A DNA stretch of 37,131 nucleotides from Solirubrobacterales bacterium (GTDB lineage Bacteria > Actinomycetota > Thermoleophilia > Solirubrobacterales > 70-9). Both the position numbers and the translations under genes were made by a program. Of the stretch, positions 8,101-15,736 are shown one piece after another. Numbering within the stretch: the stretch's first letter is position 1; each line of letters begins with the position of its first letter. The DNA is taken from NCBI GenBank assembly GCA_021155855.1, contig JAJNAZ010000025.1:1-37131 (forward strand), read 5' to 3'. Below the pieces are notes generated by a model. That model saw nothing but the letters and a program-made list of their open reading frames with translations. It ran no database searches and was not told the DNA's origin.

Positions 8101-8687
8101 TCGAGCTCGCGGGCGTGGCGGACGATGCCCTCGTTGGCCTTCGCCTGCTCGGCGATCCCGTTCGCCTGGATCTCGAAGTACAGGTTCTCGCTTCCATAGA
8201 TCTGGGCCAGGTCGTCGAGGTGCGCACGGGCGTCCGCCGGGCGGTCCTCGACCAGACGCCGGCAGAAGCGCGACTGAAGGCAGCCGGTGAGCGCGATCAC
8301 GCCCTCGGAGTGACGGGCCAGAAGCTCGGCGTCGACGTTCGCCTTGCCGCGCGCGAAGCCCTCGAGATAGCCCGCCGAGGTGAGCTTGACCAGGTTGCGG
8401 AAGCCGGCGTCTGAGGCGGCGATCAGGGTCAGGTGGTTGCGCTCCACCCGCCCCTCGGCGCGCCGGTCGTCGACCAGGTAGGCCTCGAGCCCGAGGATCG
8501 GCTTGACGCCGTGCCTGCGGCAGGCCTTGTAATGCTCGACCGCGCCGTTCATCACCCCGTGGTCGGTGAGCCCGAGCGCCGGCATCCCGAGCTCGGCCGC
8601 CCGGGCGGCCATCGCGTCGATCTTGCAGGCGCCGTCGAGCAGCGAGTACTCGCTGTGCACGTGCAGGTGGACCACCTTCCCGCTCAC
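5157..8687 (-). CDS. dnaE: DNA polymerase III alpha subunit
   Basis: Replicative C-family polymerase catalytic subunit, 1176 residues, within the usual DnaE1 range. The N-terminal PHP domain opens with HLHVHSEYSLLDGA and keeps its metal-type histidines (LTDHGVMNG, ATADVHYL). The palm carries PDIDIDF, with the two catalytic Asp residues, and LLKMDFLGLRNL, with the third. Then come the YRPGAMRYIDDY and KKRDLMATM regions, the helix-hairpin-helix part and a C-terminal OB fold (TVGGIVSEAKKVRTRSGG). A Ser/Gly/Asn-rich insert encoded by a CCGTTG-type microsatellite (about 7050-7100) lies just before the third catalytic Asp. The start is GTG 8685-8687, immediately before the PHP motif; the frame is open upstream but that part does not look coding. 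It diverges from sixA. Confidence 0.95.
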   Translation of the reverse strand: MSGKVVHLHVHSEYSLLDGACKIDAMAARAAELGMPALGLTDHGVMNGAVEHYKACRRHGVKPILGLEAYLVDDRRAEGRVERNHLTLIAASDAGFRNLVKLTSAGYLEGFARGKANVDAELLARHSEGVIALTGCLQSRFCRRLVEDRPADARAHLDDLAQIYGSENLYFEIQANGIAEQAKANEGIVRHARELDRPLVATADVHYLRREDYDNHAALLCVQTKSTLEQPKLTFDTNEFFLKSAAEMEGAFADWPEAVPTTLEIAARCELELELGKLLLPRFPTPEGEEPREMLRRLAREGLARRYGDPPPAAAAERLDFELGVIGEMGFDSYFLIVWDFVRYAKESGIAVGPGRGSAAGSIVAYALNITDLDPLANDLLFERFLNPARKSMPDIDIDFSVRGRERVIRYVQEKYGRESVAQIITFGKMAPRAATRDAARVLGYDYGTGDRAAKLIPEPIMGRSPSFEDCLRQGQDLRRTYDADADVRRIVDVAKGLEGIVRNNSIHAAAVVIADRPLNEIVPLQLAEDRSGGAASNGNGNGSGRPERSYKIVTQYSMGPIEEIGLLKMDFLGLRNLDVIEDAVEIIRRSRGAELDIEAIPMDDPRSFEMLARGDSIGVFQLESEGMRDALRKVRPTEFQDIVALVSLYRPGAMRYIDDYARGKRDPSSVTYADDRLRAITETTYGCCIYQEQLMEIAKQMAGFSPAEADDLRKAVGKKKRDLMATMESQFLAGLASSGTQPGVARDLWSLMTAAADYSFNRSHAACYALIAYRTAYLKANYPAEYMAAVISSVMSTKDKVPFFVNRCEAMGIEVLPPDVNSSEHGFVVAGNSIRFGLDAVKNVGHAAVETIIAARESGGRFESIWDFCDRVDSRTVNKRAIECLVKCGALDSTGATRRGMLEVLAQAQSAGQKHQEDSRRGQGSIFDLEAGDAGPQGPSGGLAPPRHPRVPEGEFDQRERLRLEKETLGTFLSAHPLSEVRDALRARVERSLTAVGELEDGSWVTVGGIVSEAKKVRTRSGGFVMFATLDDLEGGLELFVRDAAGEAAAVLEVDRVVVVRGRVDHKGRGDMSLVVQEAERFEPGADELAAAREKANAATGPLVLRINAAELGAGLVDELKSVFETFPGDSEVLLEMRTRVGLRRLRFGTGYRVCASPALRAEIDQLLGPAALAA

Positions 8688-8758
8688 CGCTCGATCATCG
8701 CAACCGGCCCGGTCGGCATCGGCGGCCGAACGCGCTAACTGCGACGATCCCGATTCGC

Positions 8759-9193
8759 GTGATCTGGCTACTGCGACACGGCGACACCGAGGACCTTGCT
8801 GCCGACGACGCCTCGCGCGAGCTGACCGCGAAGGGCGAGCGACAGGCCCGGGCCGCGGGTGCGGCCCTGGCGGCGCTCGGGGTCGAGATCGACTGCTGCC
8901 TGAGCAGTCCCAAGGCCCGCGCGGTGCAGACGGCGAGGCTCGCATGCGAGCCGCTCGGCGTCCAGCCGGAGGTCGCTGAGGCGCTTCGCGGCGGCGACTT
9001 CGATCCCGGCGGGCTCGCCGCCGGCCGCGGCGAGGTGCTGTTGGTCGGCCACGAGCCCGACTTCTCACGCGCGATCCAGCTCGTTACCGGCGGCCGAGCG
9101 GAGATCAAGAAGGGCGGAATCGCGGCGCTTCACGGATCGGCCCTGGTCACGCTGCTGCGCCCGGCCGCGCTGCGCCGGATAGCCGGGCTCTGA
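8759..9193 (+). CDS. sixA: Phosphohistidine phosphatase, SixA-type histidine phosphatase
   Basis: A 144-residue single-domain member of the histidine phosphatase superfamily. The phosphorylated-His motif is at the extreme N-terminus (WLLRHGDTE, residues about 3-11), followed by ELTAKGERQAR, SSPKARAVQTA and the second catalytic His in VGHEPDFS. Length and motif spacing fit SixA, which removes phosphate from histidine-containing phosphotransfer domains, although the substrate in this lineage is not known. The start is GTG 8759-8761, nine bases before the RHG-encoding region. The gene is divergent from dnaE across 71 bases and is followed by the riboswitch leader of the next gene. Confidence 0.88.
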   Translation: MIWLLRHGDTEDLAADDASRELTAKGERQARAAGAALAALGVEIDCCLSSPKARAVQTARLACEPLGVQPEVAEALRGGDFDPGGLAAGRGEVLLVGHEPDFSRAIQLVTGGRAEIKKGGIAALHGSALVTLLRPAALRRIAGL

Positions 9194-9341
9194 CCCGATC
9201 AACCGTGGCGAGCGTCCGGCGAACGGTGGGCCCTCGGTCGAGTCCACTTCGCGGTGGCATCGAGACGTGCAAGTTCTATTGCAGGCGGCGCCCGGGCGCG
9301 CACGCCGCTAACCACCCCCCAACACTCCGCTAGTCTCCCGC

Positions 9342-9507
9342 TCTCGCCGAGTTCCCTGCAAATCGCCGCATCCTGGTGGCGAGGAGCCGGGGATCGGGGG
9401 ACCCGGGGGCGGCCTGCTCTTCGCCGCCAGGGGCGAATCGCCGGCCGTGGCCGCGTAGCGCCAGCCCATGGGCGCGAGCCCGTCAGCTAACCCCGTAGGC
9501 AGGACCG
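9342..9507 (+). promoter_or_regulatory. ydaO/yuaA (cyclic-di-AMP) riboswitch
   Basis: The leader contains the conserved blocks of the c-di-AMP aptamer in the right order: GGAGCCGGGGATC (about 9382-9394), GGGGCGAATC (about 9430-9439), a GTAGCG element, then GCGAGCCCGTCAGC and the highly conserved TAACCCCGTAGGC ending at 9500. This arrangement, directly before an Rpf-like cell-wall enzyme, is the classical actinobacterial context. The aptamer ends only 7 bases before the ATG, and a possible AGGA ribosome-binding site (9501-9504) abuts it, so control may act at translation initiation. The bases from the sixA stop to 9341 show no gene. Confidence 0.87.
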
Positions 9508-10548
9508 ATGGGCAGGCCCAAGCACCACATCTCACCCGCCCCCGCCCGCTCCGCCCCCGCGGTGCCGCTGAGGGCATTCGCCACGCTCACGCTCTGCGGT
9601 GCGCTGGCGCTTGGGGCGGCGCAATCGGAGGCACAGTCGATTGGCGAGCTCAACTCGAGAATCGCGGGTGCGCGCGACCAGGCCCAGGCAATGGGCGCGG
9701 AGATCGAAGCGGCCTCGGCGGAGCTCGCTTCGGTCCAGGCGGAGGCGATGGCCGCTGCGCAGCGGGAGGCTGAGCTGAGCGCCGTACTCGCACGCGGCCA
9801 GGCGCGTGAGGCGAGCCTCGAGGCCACCGTCGCGGTCGCCGAGGGGGAGTTGCGGGCCGCCCGCGCCCAGCTTGCCCGCTCTCTCGACGTGCTCGCCGAC
9901 CGCTTGGTCGCGATCTACAGGGGCGGGATGCCGGACGCGACCACGCTGCTGCTCGAGGCCGACGGCTTCGACGAGCTCGTGACCCGCGCCGAGTACCTGC
10001 GCCGGATCGAGGAGGCCGACGCTGCGCTCGTCGCCCGTGTGCGTGCCCTGCGCGACGAGGTTGCAGCGAGGCTGGCGGCGGTCGAGGATGCCGAGGCGCG
10101 CGCCGAGGCTTTCAACCAACGCATCGCCGCCGCGCGCGACGAGATCGCCGCCGTGCGGGCGAACGCTGAGGCTGAGGCCGCGGCGCTGGCCGCGGCCCGC
10201 GCACGGCGCGAAGCGGTCGTCGAGAGCCTGCAGTCACAGGTCGCCGGCTGGACATCCGAGGTCCAGCGGCTGGAGCGGATCTCCGCCCGCCAGGCCGAAA
10301 AGCAGGTCGGCGACTGGTTCGGCGACTGGGCGATCCCCGAGTCGATCGTGCAGTGTGAGTCGGGCGGCAACTGGGACGCGGTCAACCCCAGCTCCGGTGC
10401 CGGCGGCGCCTATCAGATCCTGCCCTCCACCTGGGACCTCTATGGCGGGGAGGGCGATCCCGAGGACGCCTCGCCGGGCGAGCAGTCGGACATCGCGTCC
10501 CAGATCTGGGCCGACTCCGGCGGCGGCGCCTGGGTCTGCGCGCGCTGA
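9508..10548 (+). CDS. Secreted coiled-coil protein with Rpf/transglycosylase-like C-terminal domain
   Basis: 346 residues. A signal peptide (about 21-43, hydrophobic core FATLTLCGALALGAA) is followed by a long Ala/Glu/Arg-rich coiled coil (about 45-265, as in CwlO/PcsB-type wall enzymes). A compact lysozyme-like domain (about 275-346) has the QCESGGNW motif, in which Glu about 284 is the expected catalytic acid, then AYQILPSTWDLYGG and two Cys (about 283 and 344) that could form a disulfide. It probably cleaves peptidoglycan glycan strands for growth or resuscitation. The c-di-AMP aptamer immediately upstream supports a role in wall or osmotic homeostasis. A GTG near 9563 would also give a signal peptide, but the ATG fits the leader better. 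Confidence 0.87.
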   Translation: MGRPKHHISPAPARSAPAVPLRAFATLTLCGALALGAAQSEAQSIGELNSRIAGARDQAQAMGAEIEAASAELASVQAEAMAAAQREAELSAVLARGQAREASLEATVAVAEGELRAARAQLARSLDVLADRLVAIYRGGMPDATTLLLEADGFDELVTRAEYLRRIEEADAALVARVRALRDEVAARLAAVEDAEARAEAFNQRIAAARDEIAAVRANAEAEAAALAAARARREAVVESLQSQVAGWTSEVQRLERISARQAEKQVGDWFGDWAIPESIVQCESGGNWDAVNPSSGAGGAYQILPSTWDLYGGEGDPEDASPGEQSDIASQIWADSGGGAWVCAR

Positions 10549-10552
10549 GCGC

Positions 10553-10705
10553 TCAGCCTTCCGGCGGCTGGCGCCTGGCGAGCAGGTAACCCCCTGCCAG
10601 CACCAACACCGCGAGCACGCCGCCCCCAAGCTTGATCTGGCGGCCGAAGCGAAGCCACGCCAGGCGGACGACCAAACGGCCGATGAGCTCGTAGATCTTG
10701 GACAT
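10553..10705 (-). CDS. 50-residue membrane protein translationally coupled to argG
   Basis: A short gene beginning MSKIYELIGRLVVRLAWLRFG, with one transmembrane segment (LGGGVLAVLVLAGGYLLA, about 27-44) and a basic RR tail ending PPEG. The ATG (10703-10705) shares one base with the argG stop codon (TGATG), and a purine-rich GGAGAGAAGG ribosome-binding site lies inside the argG 3' end, so translation should be coupled. The N-terminal 26 residues look amphipathic and basic. I do not recognise the family. It converges with the Rpf-like gene at a distance of 4 bases. Confidence 0.7.
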   Translation of the reverse strand: MSKIYELIGRLVVRLAWLRFGRQIKLGGGVLAVLVLAGGYLLARRQPPEG

Positions 10706-11994
10706 CACCTTCTCTCCTCTCGTCGGTCGTCTACCCCATCGCCGCGGTGGCGAACCCGGTGTGCCAGGCGGCTCTGCAGTGTGAACAACTCGATGAATCC
10801 GGGGCCGGCCTGTTGGCTGACCTCGCCGCCCGACTCGCCGAACCCGGCCAGGGCGCTGTCGTACAGAGCGTACGGGGAGGAGCGCGCAACGACGCTCGCC
10901 GAGCCCTTGTAGAGCTTCACGGTCAGCTCACCGGTGACGTGGGCGTTGGCCGAGTCCATGTAGGCGTCGAGGTCCGCGTGCAGCGGCTCGTGCCAGAGGC
11001 CCGCATAGCAGAGGTAGGCCCACTTGTCCTCGAGCATCCGCTTGAAGCCGTTCTGGTGGCTGGTCGAGACCAGCCGCTCGAGATCGCGGTGCGCCGGCAT
11101 CAGGATCGCTGCCGCGGGAACCTCATAGATGTCGCGTACCTTGAGCCCGACGATCCGATCCTCGAGCTGGTCGACGATCCCAACCCCGTGCCGGGCGCCG
11201 AGCTCCGTCGCCCGCTCGATCAGCTCGACAAGCTCGAGTCGTTCGCCGTCGAGCGACACGGGACAGCCGCGCTCGAACCCGACCCGCAGCAGTTCGGGCT
11301 CGTCCGGGGCCTGCTCCGGCCTGGTGACGAGGTTGAAGACGTCTTCGGGCGGGGGCTGCTCGAGATCCTCGATCGAGCGACCCTCCGAGGAGCGGCCCCA
11401 GAGGTTGTCGTCGATCGAGTATGGCGGCCGCTCGCTTCCGCCTCTGACCGGGATCCGGTGCTCGCGCGCGTAAGCGATCTCCTCGTCGCGGCCCATCTCC
11501 CACTCGCGAACCGGTGCGATCACCTTGAGCCCGGGATCGAGTGTGGCGATCGTGCCGTCGATTCGGACCTGGTCGTTGCCCTTGCCGGTGCAGCCATGGG
11601 CGATCGTGTCGCACCCGGTCCGGCGCGCTTGCTCGACCGCGAGCTTGGCGATCAGCGGCCGGGCCAGCGCCGTGAACAGCGGGTAGCCGCCGCCGTAGAG
11701 GGCGTTCGCGCGGATCGCCGGCAGCACGTAGTCGCGGGCGAACTCCTCGCGCGCGTCGATGCGGATCGCGTCGACGGCGCCGAGGACGCGCGCCTTGCCG
11801 AGGACGGCCTTCCAGTCCTCGCCCGGCTGGCCGAGATCGACGGTCAGGGTGATGATCTCGACTCCGTAGCGCCGCTGGATCCAATGCAGCATCACGGAAG
11901 TGTCGAGCCCGCCCGAGTACAGCAACAGGACGCGCCCGATCCGCTCGGGATCGGCCTGATAGCCGGCGATTCGCGCTCTCGGGGCCTCACTCAC
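10705..11994 (-). CDS. argG: Argininosuccinate synthase
   Basis: Condenses citrulline and aspartate with ATP to argininosuccinate, the penultimate step of arginine synthesis. The 429-residue product has the N-type PP-loop LLLYSGGLDTSV (about residues 23-34) followed by GVEIITLTVDLGQ. It continues with the ALYGGGYPLFTALARPLIAK block, HGCTGKGNDQVR and ERPPYSIDDNLWGRSSEG, all family signatures. The C-terminus is about 25 residues longer than usual, with a basic tail (RHRGDGVDDRREERR) into which the next gene's ribosome-binding site is built. The start is GTG 11992-11994, with no strong Shine-Dalgarno. It lies 53 bases downstream of the Thr-rich protein gene on the same strand. The argH partner is not in the window. 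Confidence 0.95.
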   Translation of the reverse strand: MSEAPRARIAGYQADPERIGRVLLLYSGGLDTSVMLHWIQRRYGVEIITLTVDLGQPGEDWKAVLGKARVLGAVDAIRIDAREEFARDYVLPAIRANALYGGGYPLFTALARPLIAKLAVEQARRTGCDTIAHGCTGKGNDQVRIDGTIATLDPGLKVIAPVREWEMGRDEEIAYAREHRIPVRGGSERPPYSIDDNLWGRSSEGRSIEDLEQPPPEDVFNLVTRPEQAPDEPELLRVGFERGCPVSLDGERLELVELIERATELGARHGVGIVDQLEDRIVGLKVRDIYEVPAAAILMPAHRDLERLVSTSHQNGFKRMLEDKWAYLCYAGLWHEPLHADLDAYMDSANAHVTGELTVKLYKGSASVVARSSPYALYDSALAGFGESGGEVSQQAGPGFIELFTLQSRLAHRVRHRGDGVDDRREERR

Positions 11995-12047
11995 AGGCGG
12001 GCAAGTCTCGCACGCGGGCGGCCGCCGGGAGTGCCGGGGCGCGAGAG

Positions 12048-12452
12048 CTAGGGCGCTGCAGTGCCGCCGCTGCCCTCGGTGGTCGTCCCGAGGTCGGTCG
12101 TCGTCGTCGTCGTCGGCTCGGTCGCCGTCGTCGGCTCGGCGGTCGTCGTCGACGCCGTGGTGGTCGCCTGCGTCGTCGTCGTCGGTTCGGTCGCGGTCGT
12201 CTCCGCGGTCGTCGGCTCCTGAGCGGTGGTCGTCGGCTGGGTGGCGGTCGTTGTCCCCTCGTCGCCGTCGTCGGCGGCCACCACCGCCAGCGCGACGCCC
12301 AAGCCGATCACCGCGGCGACCAGGATCGCGATCACGGCCTTCATCGCGCCGCTCATCCCTCCACCGCCGTCGGGCGGCGCGGCGCGCCCGTCCTCGGGGC
12401 CGGGGCGGCCCGGCGGCGGCGCGTCCATGCGGCGGGTCGGGTCCTCGTGCAT
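12048..12452 (-). CDS. Membrane-anchored protein with Thr-rich extracellular tail
   Basis: 134 residues. A Pro/Gly-rich cytoplasmic stretch (1-35) is followed by one transmembrane helix (about 37-61, KAVIAILVAAVIGLGVALAVV), a short acidic stretch (DDGDEG) and a roughly 65-residue Thr/Glu/Ala low-complexity tail. I do not recognise a specific family. Similar anchored Thr-rich tails occur on many actinobacterial surface proteins and could be glycosylated. It lies 31 bases after argD and 53 bases before argG on the same strand, so it is probably co-transcribed with arginine genes despite having no obvious link to the pathway. Confidence 0.65.
   Translation of the reverse strand: MHEDPTRRMDAPPPGRPGPEDGRAAPPDGGGGMSGAMKAVIAILVAAVIGLGVALAVVAADDGDEGTTTATQPTTTAQEPTTAETTATEPTTTTQATTTASTTTAEPTTATEPTTTTTTDLGTTTEGSGGTAAP
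12085..12262. repeat. Imperfect GTC/GTCGGCTCG-type low-complexity repeat
   Basis: Degenerate tandem GTCGTC and GTCGGCTCGGTC units encode the Thr-rich tail on the minus strand. Such tracts are prone to copy-number change, and the unit length of 3 would preserve the frame. Confidence 0.55.
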
Positions 12453-12483
12453 CGGCGGCGAGTGTAGACCTGCGCCCGGCCCT

Positions 12484-13659
12484 CTACGCCATCGCCTCGC
12501 CGAGTCGTTCGAGCGCCTCGTCGACCTCCGCCTCGCCGATCACCAGCGGCGGCAGGAAGCGCAGCATGCGCTCGCCCGGCACGTTGATCACCAGCCCCGC
12601 CGCGAGCGCGCGCGCGGCGGCCTCGCCCGCTTCCATTCCCTCGGCCAGCGTCACGCCGAGCATCAGCCCGCGGCCGCGGACCTCGACCACCCCGTCGAGG
12701 GCGGAGAGCCCGGCGCACAGACGCTCACCGGACTCGCCTACCCGGGCGAGCAGCTCCGGCTCGTCGAGCAGCTCGAGCGCCGTCAGCGCCGCCGCGGCGG
12801 CCACCGGCCCACCGGCGAAGGTGGAGCCATGGTCGCCGAGCGCCAGCCCCTCGCCAAGCTCCGGGGAGATCACGACCGCCCCGACCGGCAGGCCGCCGCC
12901 GAGCGCCTTCGCCGCGGTGATCGCGTCGGGCCGGACGGGGAGCTGCTCGTATGCCCACAGGGTCCCCGTCCTCCCCATCCCGCATTGGACTTCGTCGAAG
13001 ACGAGAGCGGCCCCGGTCGCATCGCACGCCTCGCGCGCCGCGATCAGCACCTCGGCGGCGATCGGGAAGATCCCGGCCTCGCCCTGGATCGGCTCGATCA
13101 GCACCGCCGCCGTGCGCTCGCCGACCGCCGCCCGCAGCGCAGCGGGATCGTCGCGGGGCACGGCGACGAACCCGCGCGGCAGTGGCCCGAAGAGGTCCTC
13201 ACGGGCCAGCTTCGGCGTCGCCGCGAGCGCCGCCAGGGTACGGCCATGGAAGGCGCCCTCGAGGCTGACGATCTCGGGCTCGTCGACCCCGCGGGCGTGG
13301 GCCCGCTTGCGGGCGAGCTTGATCGCGCACTCGGTCGCCTCGGTGCCGGTGTTGGCGAGAAAGACGCGGCCGCCGAGGCTCGACCGCGCGAGCCGCTCGC
13401 AGAGGCGCAGCGCCGGCTCGGAGTAATAGAGGTTGGAGGTCCCGCCGAGGCGTCCCGCCTGCTCGCTGATCGCGGCGACGATCCGCCGGTTGCAGTGGCC
13501 GAGGTTGTGGACCGAGAGCCCGGCGAAGAAGTCGAGGTACTCGCGCCCCTCGGAGTCCCACACCCGCGCGCCCTCGCCGCGCACGAACTCGACCGGCGCC
13601 CGCGCATAGGTCGGCATTGCGTAGCGGGCCTCGAGCACCCGCATCTCGGCGACGCTCAC
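12484..13659 (-). CDS. argD: Acetylornithine aminotransferase
   Basis: PLP-dependent class III aminotransferase, 391 residues, converting N-acetylglutamate semialdehyde to N-acetylornithine (often also acting in lysine synthesis). Visible signatures are WDSEGREYLDFFAGLSVHNLGH, LANTGTEATECAIKLAR, FHGRTLAAL, the metal-free cofactor site LVFDEVQCGMGRTG and the Schiff-base Lys in ITAAKALGGGLPVGA. The start is GTG 13657-13659, overlapping the argB stop by 4 bases (GTGA). It is the last of the four tightly overlapped arg genes. Confidence 0.95.
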   Translation of the reverse strand: MSVAEMRVLEARYAMPTYARAPVEFVRGEGARVWDSEGREYLDFFAGLSVHNLGHCNRRIVAAISEQAGRLGGTSNLYYSEPALRLCERLARSSLGGRVFLANTGTEATECAIKLARKRAHARGVDEPEIVSLEGAFHGRTLAALAATPKLAREDLFGPLPRGFVAVPRDDPAALRAAVGERTAAVLIEPIQGEAGIFPIAAEVLIAAREACDATGAALVFDEVQCGMGRTGTLWAYEQLPVRPDAITAAKALGGGLPVGAVVISPELGEGLALGDHGSTFAGGPVAAAAALTALELLDEPELLARVGESGERLCAGLSALDGVVEVRGRGLMLGVTLAEGMEAGEAAARALAAGLVINVPGERMLRFLPPLVIGEAEVDEALERLGEAMA

Positions 13660-14558
13660 GGTGTGACCATCGTGCCGATGCCGGCGTCGGTGAACAGCTC
13701 CAGCAGCAGCGCATGTGGTCGCCGGCCGTCGATGATGTGCGCCGAGGCGGTCCCGCCGCGAATCGCCTCGACGCAGGCGCCGAGCTTCGGCCGCATGCCG
13801 CCACCGACGCCGGCCAGACCGGCCTCGACCTCGCCCACGCCCACCTGCGAGCACAGCGAGCCCTCGTCGGCGGGGTCGGCGAGCCAGCCGCGCACGTCGG
13901 TGAGGAAGATCACCTTGTGGGCGGCGAGCGCCGCGGCGACCTTGCCCGCCGCCGTGTCGGCGTTGACGTTGTAGGAGCGACCCTCGCGATCGACGCCGGC
14001 AGAGGCGATCACGGGGATGTAGTCGGCGGCGATGTGGTTGAGCACGTCGACGTCGACGCGCTCGATCTCGCCGACGAATCCGATCTCGTCGGTGTTCGGG
14101 TGCGGGCCGATCTCGAACAGTGCGCCATCCTCGCCCGAAAGCCCGACCGCCGGCTGGCCATGCCGGTTCAGCCGGGCGACGATGTCGGCGTTGACCTTGC
14201 CGAGCAAAACCATCTTCGCGATCTCCACCGTCTCGGCATCGGAGACGCGCACACCCTCGACGAAGCGCACCTCGAGCCCGAGCCGCTCCATGTAACGGGT
14301 GATGTCGGGGCCGCCCCCGTGGACGACGACCGGCTTTAGGCCGACGTACTTGAGCAACACGACGTCGGTCGCGAACTCCTCGCGCAGGGCCTCCTCCCGC
14401 ATCGCCGCGCCGCCGTACTTGATCACCACGGTGCGGCCGTGGAACTGCCGGATGTAGGGCAGCGCCTCGCGCAGGGTCTCGACCCGGGCCTGCTCGGACC
14501 GCGACACCCCCGGGCGCGAGGCCGAGGAGGCCTGACGCGAATGTCCGAAAGTGCTCAC
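13656..14558 (-). CDS. argB: Acetylglutamate kinase
   Basis: Phosphorylates N-acetylglutamate, the usual feedback-controlled step. The 300-residue protein has the Gly-rich nucleotide sites VVIKYGGAAM and VVHGGGPDI, and the YNVNADTAAGKVAAAL and FLTDVRGWLAD blocks. It begins with an extension containing an extra helix (VETLREALPYIRQFHG), typical of arginine-inhibited hexameric enzymes. I therefore infer allosteric inhibition by arginine. The start is GTG 14556-14558 (sequence GTGA), overlapping the argJ stop by 4 bases; its own stop overlaps argD likewise. Confidence 0.95.
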   Translation of the reverse strand: MSTFGHSRQASSASRPGVSRSEQARVETLREALPYIRQFHGRTVVIKYGGAAMREEALREEFATDVVLLKYVGLKPVVVHGGGPDITRYMERLGLEVRFVEGVRVSDAETVEIAKMVLLGKVNADIVARLNRHGQPAVGLSGEDGALFEIGPHPNTDEIGFVGEIERVDVDVLNHIAADYIPVIASAGVDREGRSYNVNADTAAGKVAAALAAHKVIFLTDVRGWLADPADEGSLCSQVGVGEVEAGLAGVGGGMRPKLGACVEAIRGGTASAHIIDGRRPHALLLELFTDAGIGTMVTP

Positions 14559-15736
14559 GTCGTGTACTCCGCGTTGATGCGGATGTACTCGGGCGTCAGG
14601 TCGGAGAAGTAGACGTATGCCCCGGCGTCGCCGCGGCCGAGGACGATCGCGAGCTCGGCCTCCTGTAGGGCGCCTGCCAGTTCGTCGGCGTCGATCGCGT
14701 CGGCACCCAGCTCCGCGAGCCGCTCGCCGGCGAGCGCCATCCCGGCCGCCTGCGCGATCCGACCCCAGTTCGCATCGCGCCCGTAGAGCGCCGTCTTCAC
14801 CAGCGGCGAGTTGGCGATCGCCCGCGCGACCCGCTCGGCCTCCTCGGAGGTGGCCGCCCCGCGCACGTGGGCCCGCCCGACCCGGGTAGCGCCCTCGCCG
14901 TCGGCGACGACCGCGAGCGCGAGCTGGAGCAGTACCGCCTCGAGCAGCCCGGCGGGCAGGGGCGCGCCCGCGGCGCCCGTCGCCTGCAGCAGCACGGTGT
15001 CGTTGGTGCTCAGCTGACCATCGACCGTGATCCGCTCGAACGAGCCGGCGACCGCGCCGCGCAGTGCCGTCTCCGGCTCGGGGACCTCGGCGTCGGTCTG
15101 CACGAAGCAGAGCATGGTCGCGAAGCCGGGCTCGATCATCCCGGCGCCCTTAGCCTGGGCGGAGACAGTGACCCCGCCGGCGCGCGCCGTGCACGCCTTG
15201 GGCCCCCGGTCGGTGGTCATGATCGCGCGCGCGAGCTCTCCCCCGCCGCGCTCCGAGAGCCTTCTCGAGGTCGCCGCGACCCCGCGGACGACGTCGTCGA
15301 TTCGCAGCGGCACCCCGATCACCCCGGTCTCGGCGACGGCGACCGAGCGCGGCGGGATGCCGAGCGCGTCCGCGGCCGCGTCGCGCATCGCCAGCGCGTC
15401 CGCGTAGCCGCGCTCGCCGGTCGCCGCGTTGGCGTTGCCCGAGTTGACCACCGCTGCGCGGATCGCTCCCGGATCGCACTCCTCGCGGCAGACACGCACC
15501 GGGGCCGCGGCGGCGGCGTTGGCGGTCAGCAACAGAGCCGAGCGCAGGTCGTCCGAATCGCAGACAACCAGCCCGACGTCGGTCTCGCCCCCGCCCTTGA
15601 GCCCGCAGGCGGTGCCCGCGGCCCGAAACCCCGGCGCCAGCCGGTCGGGGTCGAGCTCCTCGACCCCCGCGGGAGGCGCCACCCAGCGCGAGCGAAAGAA
15701 GCGCTGCCTGCTGCCCGGGGCCTGCTGAGTGGTCAC
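14555..15736 (-). CDS. argJ: Bifunctional ornithine acetyltransferase / N-acetylglutamate synthase
   Basis: Recycles the acetyl group between acetylornithine and glutamate. The 393-residue precursor has the self-cleavage site KGAGMIEPGFATMLCFVQTDA, where the enzyme is normally cut between Ala and the nucleophilic Thr of ATML. It ends with SDLTPEYIRINAEYTT, the conserved family tail. Other blocks are AVVNSGNANAATGERG, MTTDRGPKA and GQLSTNDTVLLQATG. The start is GTG 15734-15736, overlapping the argC stop by 4 bases. Presence of argJ means the cyclic acetyl route, so no argE is expected. Confidence 0.95.
   Translation of the reverse strand: MTTQQAPGSRQRFFRSRWVAPPAGVEELDPDRLAPGFRAAGTACGLKGGGETDVGLVVCDSDDLRSALLLTANAAAAAPVRVCREECDPGAIRAAVVNSGNANAATGERGYADALAMRDAAADALGIPPRSVAVAETGVIGVPLRIDDVVRGVAATSRRLSERGGGELARAIMTTDRGPKACTARAGGVTVSAQAKGAGMIEPGFATMLCFVQTDAEVPEPETALRGAVAGSFERITVDGQLSTNDTVLLQATGAAGAPLPAGLLEAVLLQLALAVVADGEGATRVGRAHVRGAATSEEAERVARAIANSPLVKTALYGRDANWGRIAQAAGMALAGERLAELGADAIDADELAGALQEAELAIVLGRGDAGAYVYFSDLTPEYIRINAEYTT

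Noticed and set aside
12085-12262. CRISPR-like repeats
   Set aside because: The GTC-rich units are short, contiguous and coding for a Thr-rich tail, with no regular spacers. I see no CRISPR array in the window.
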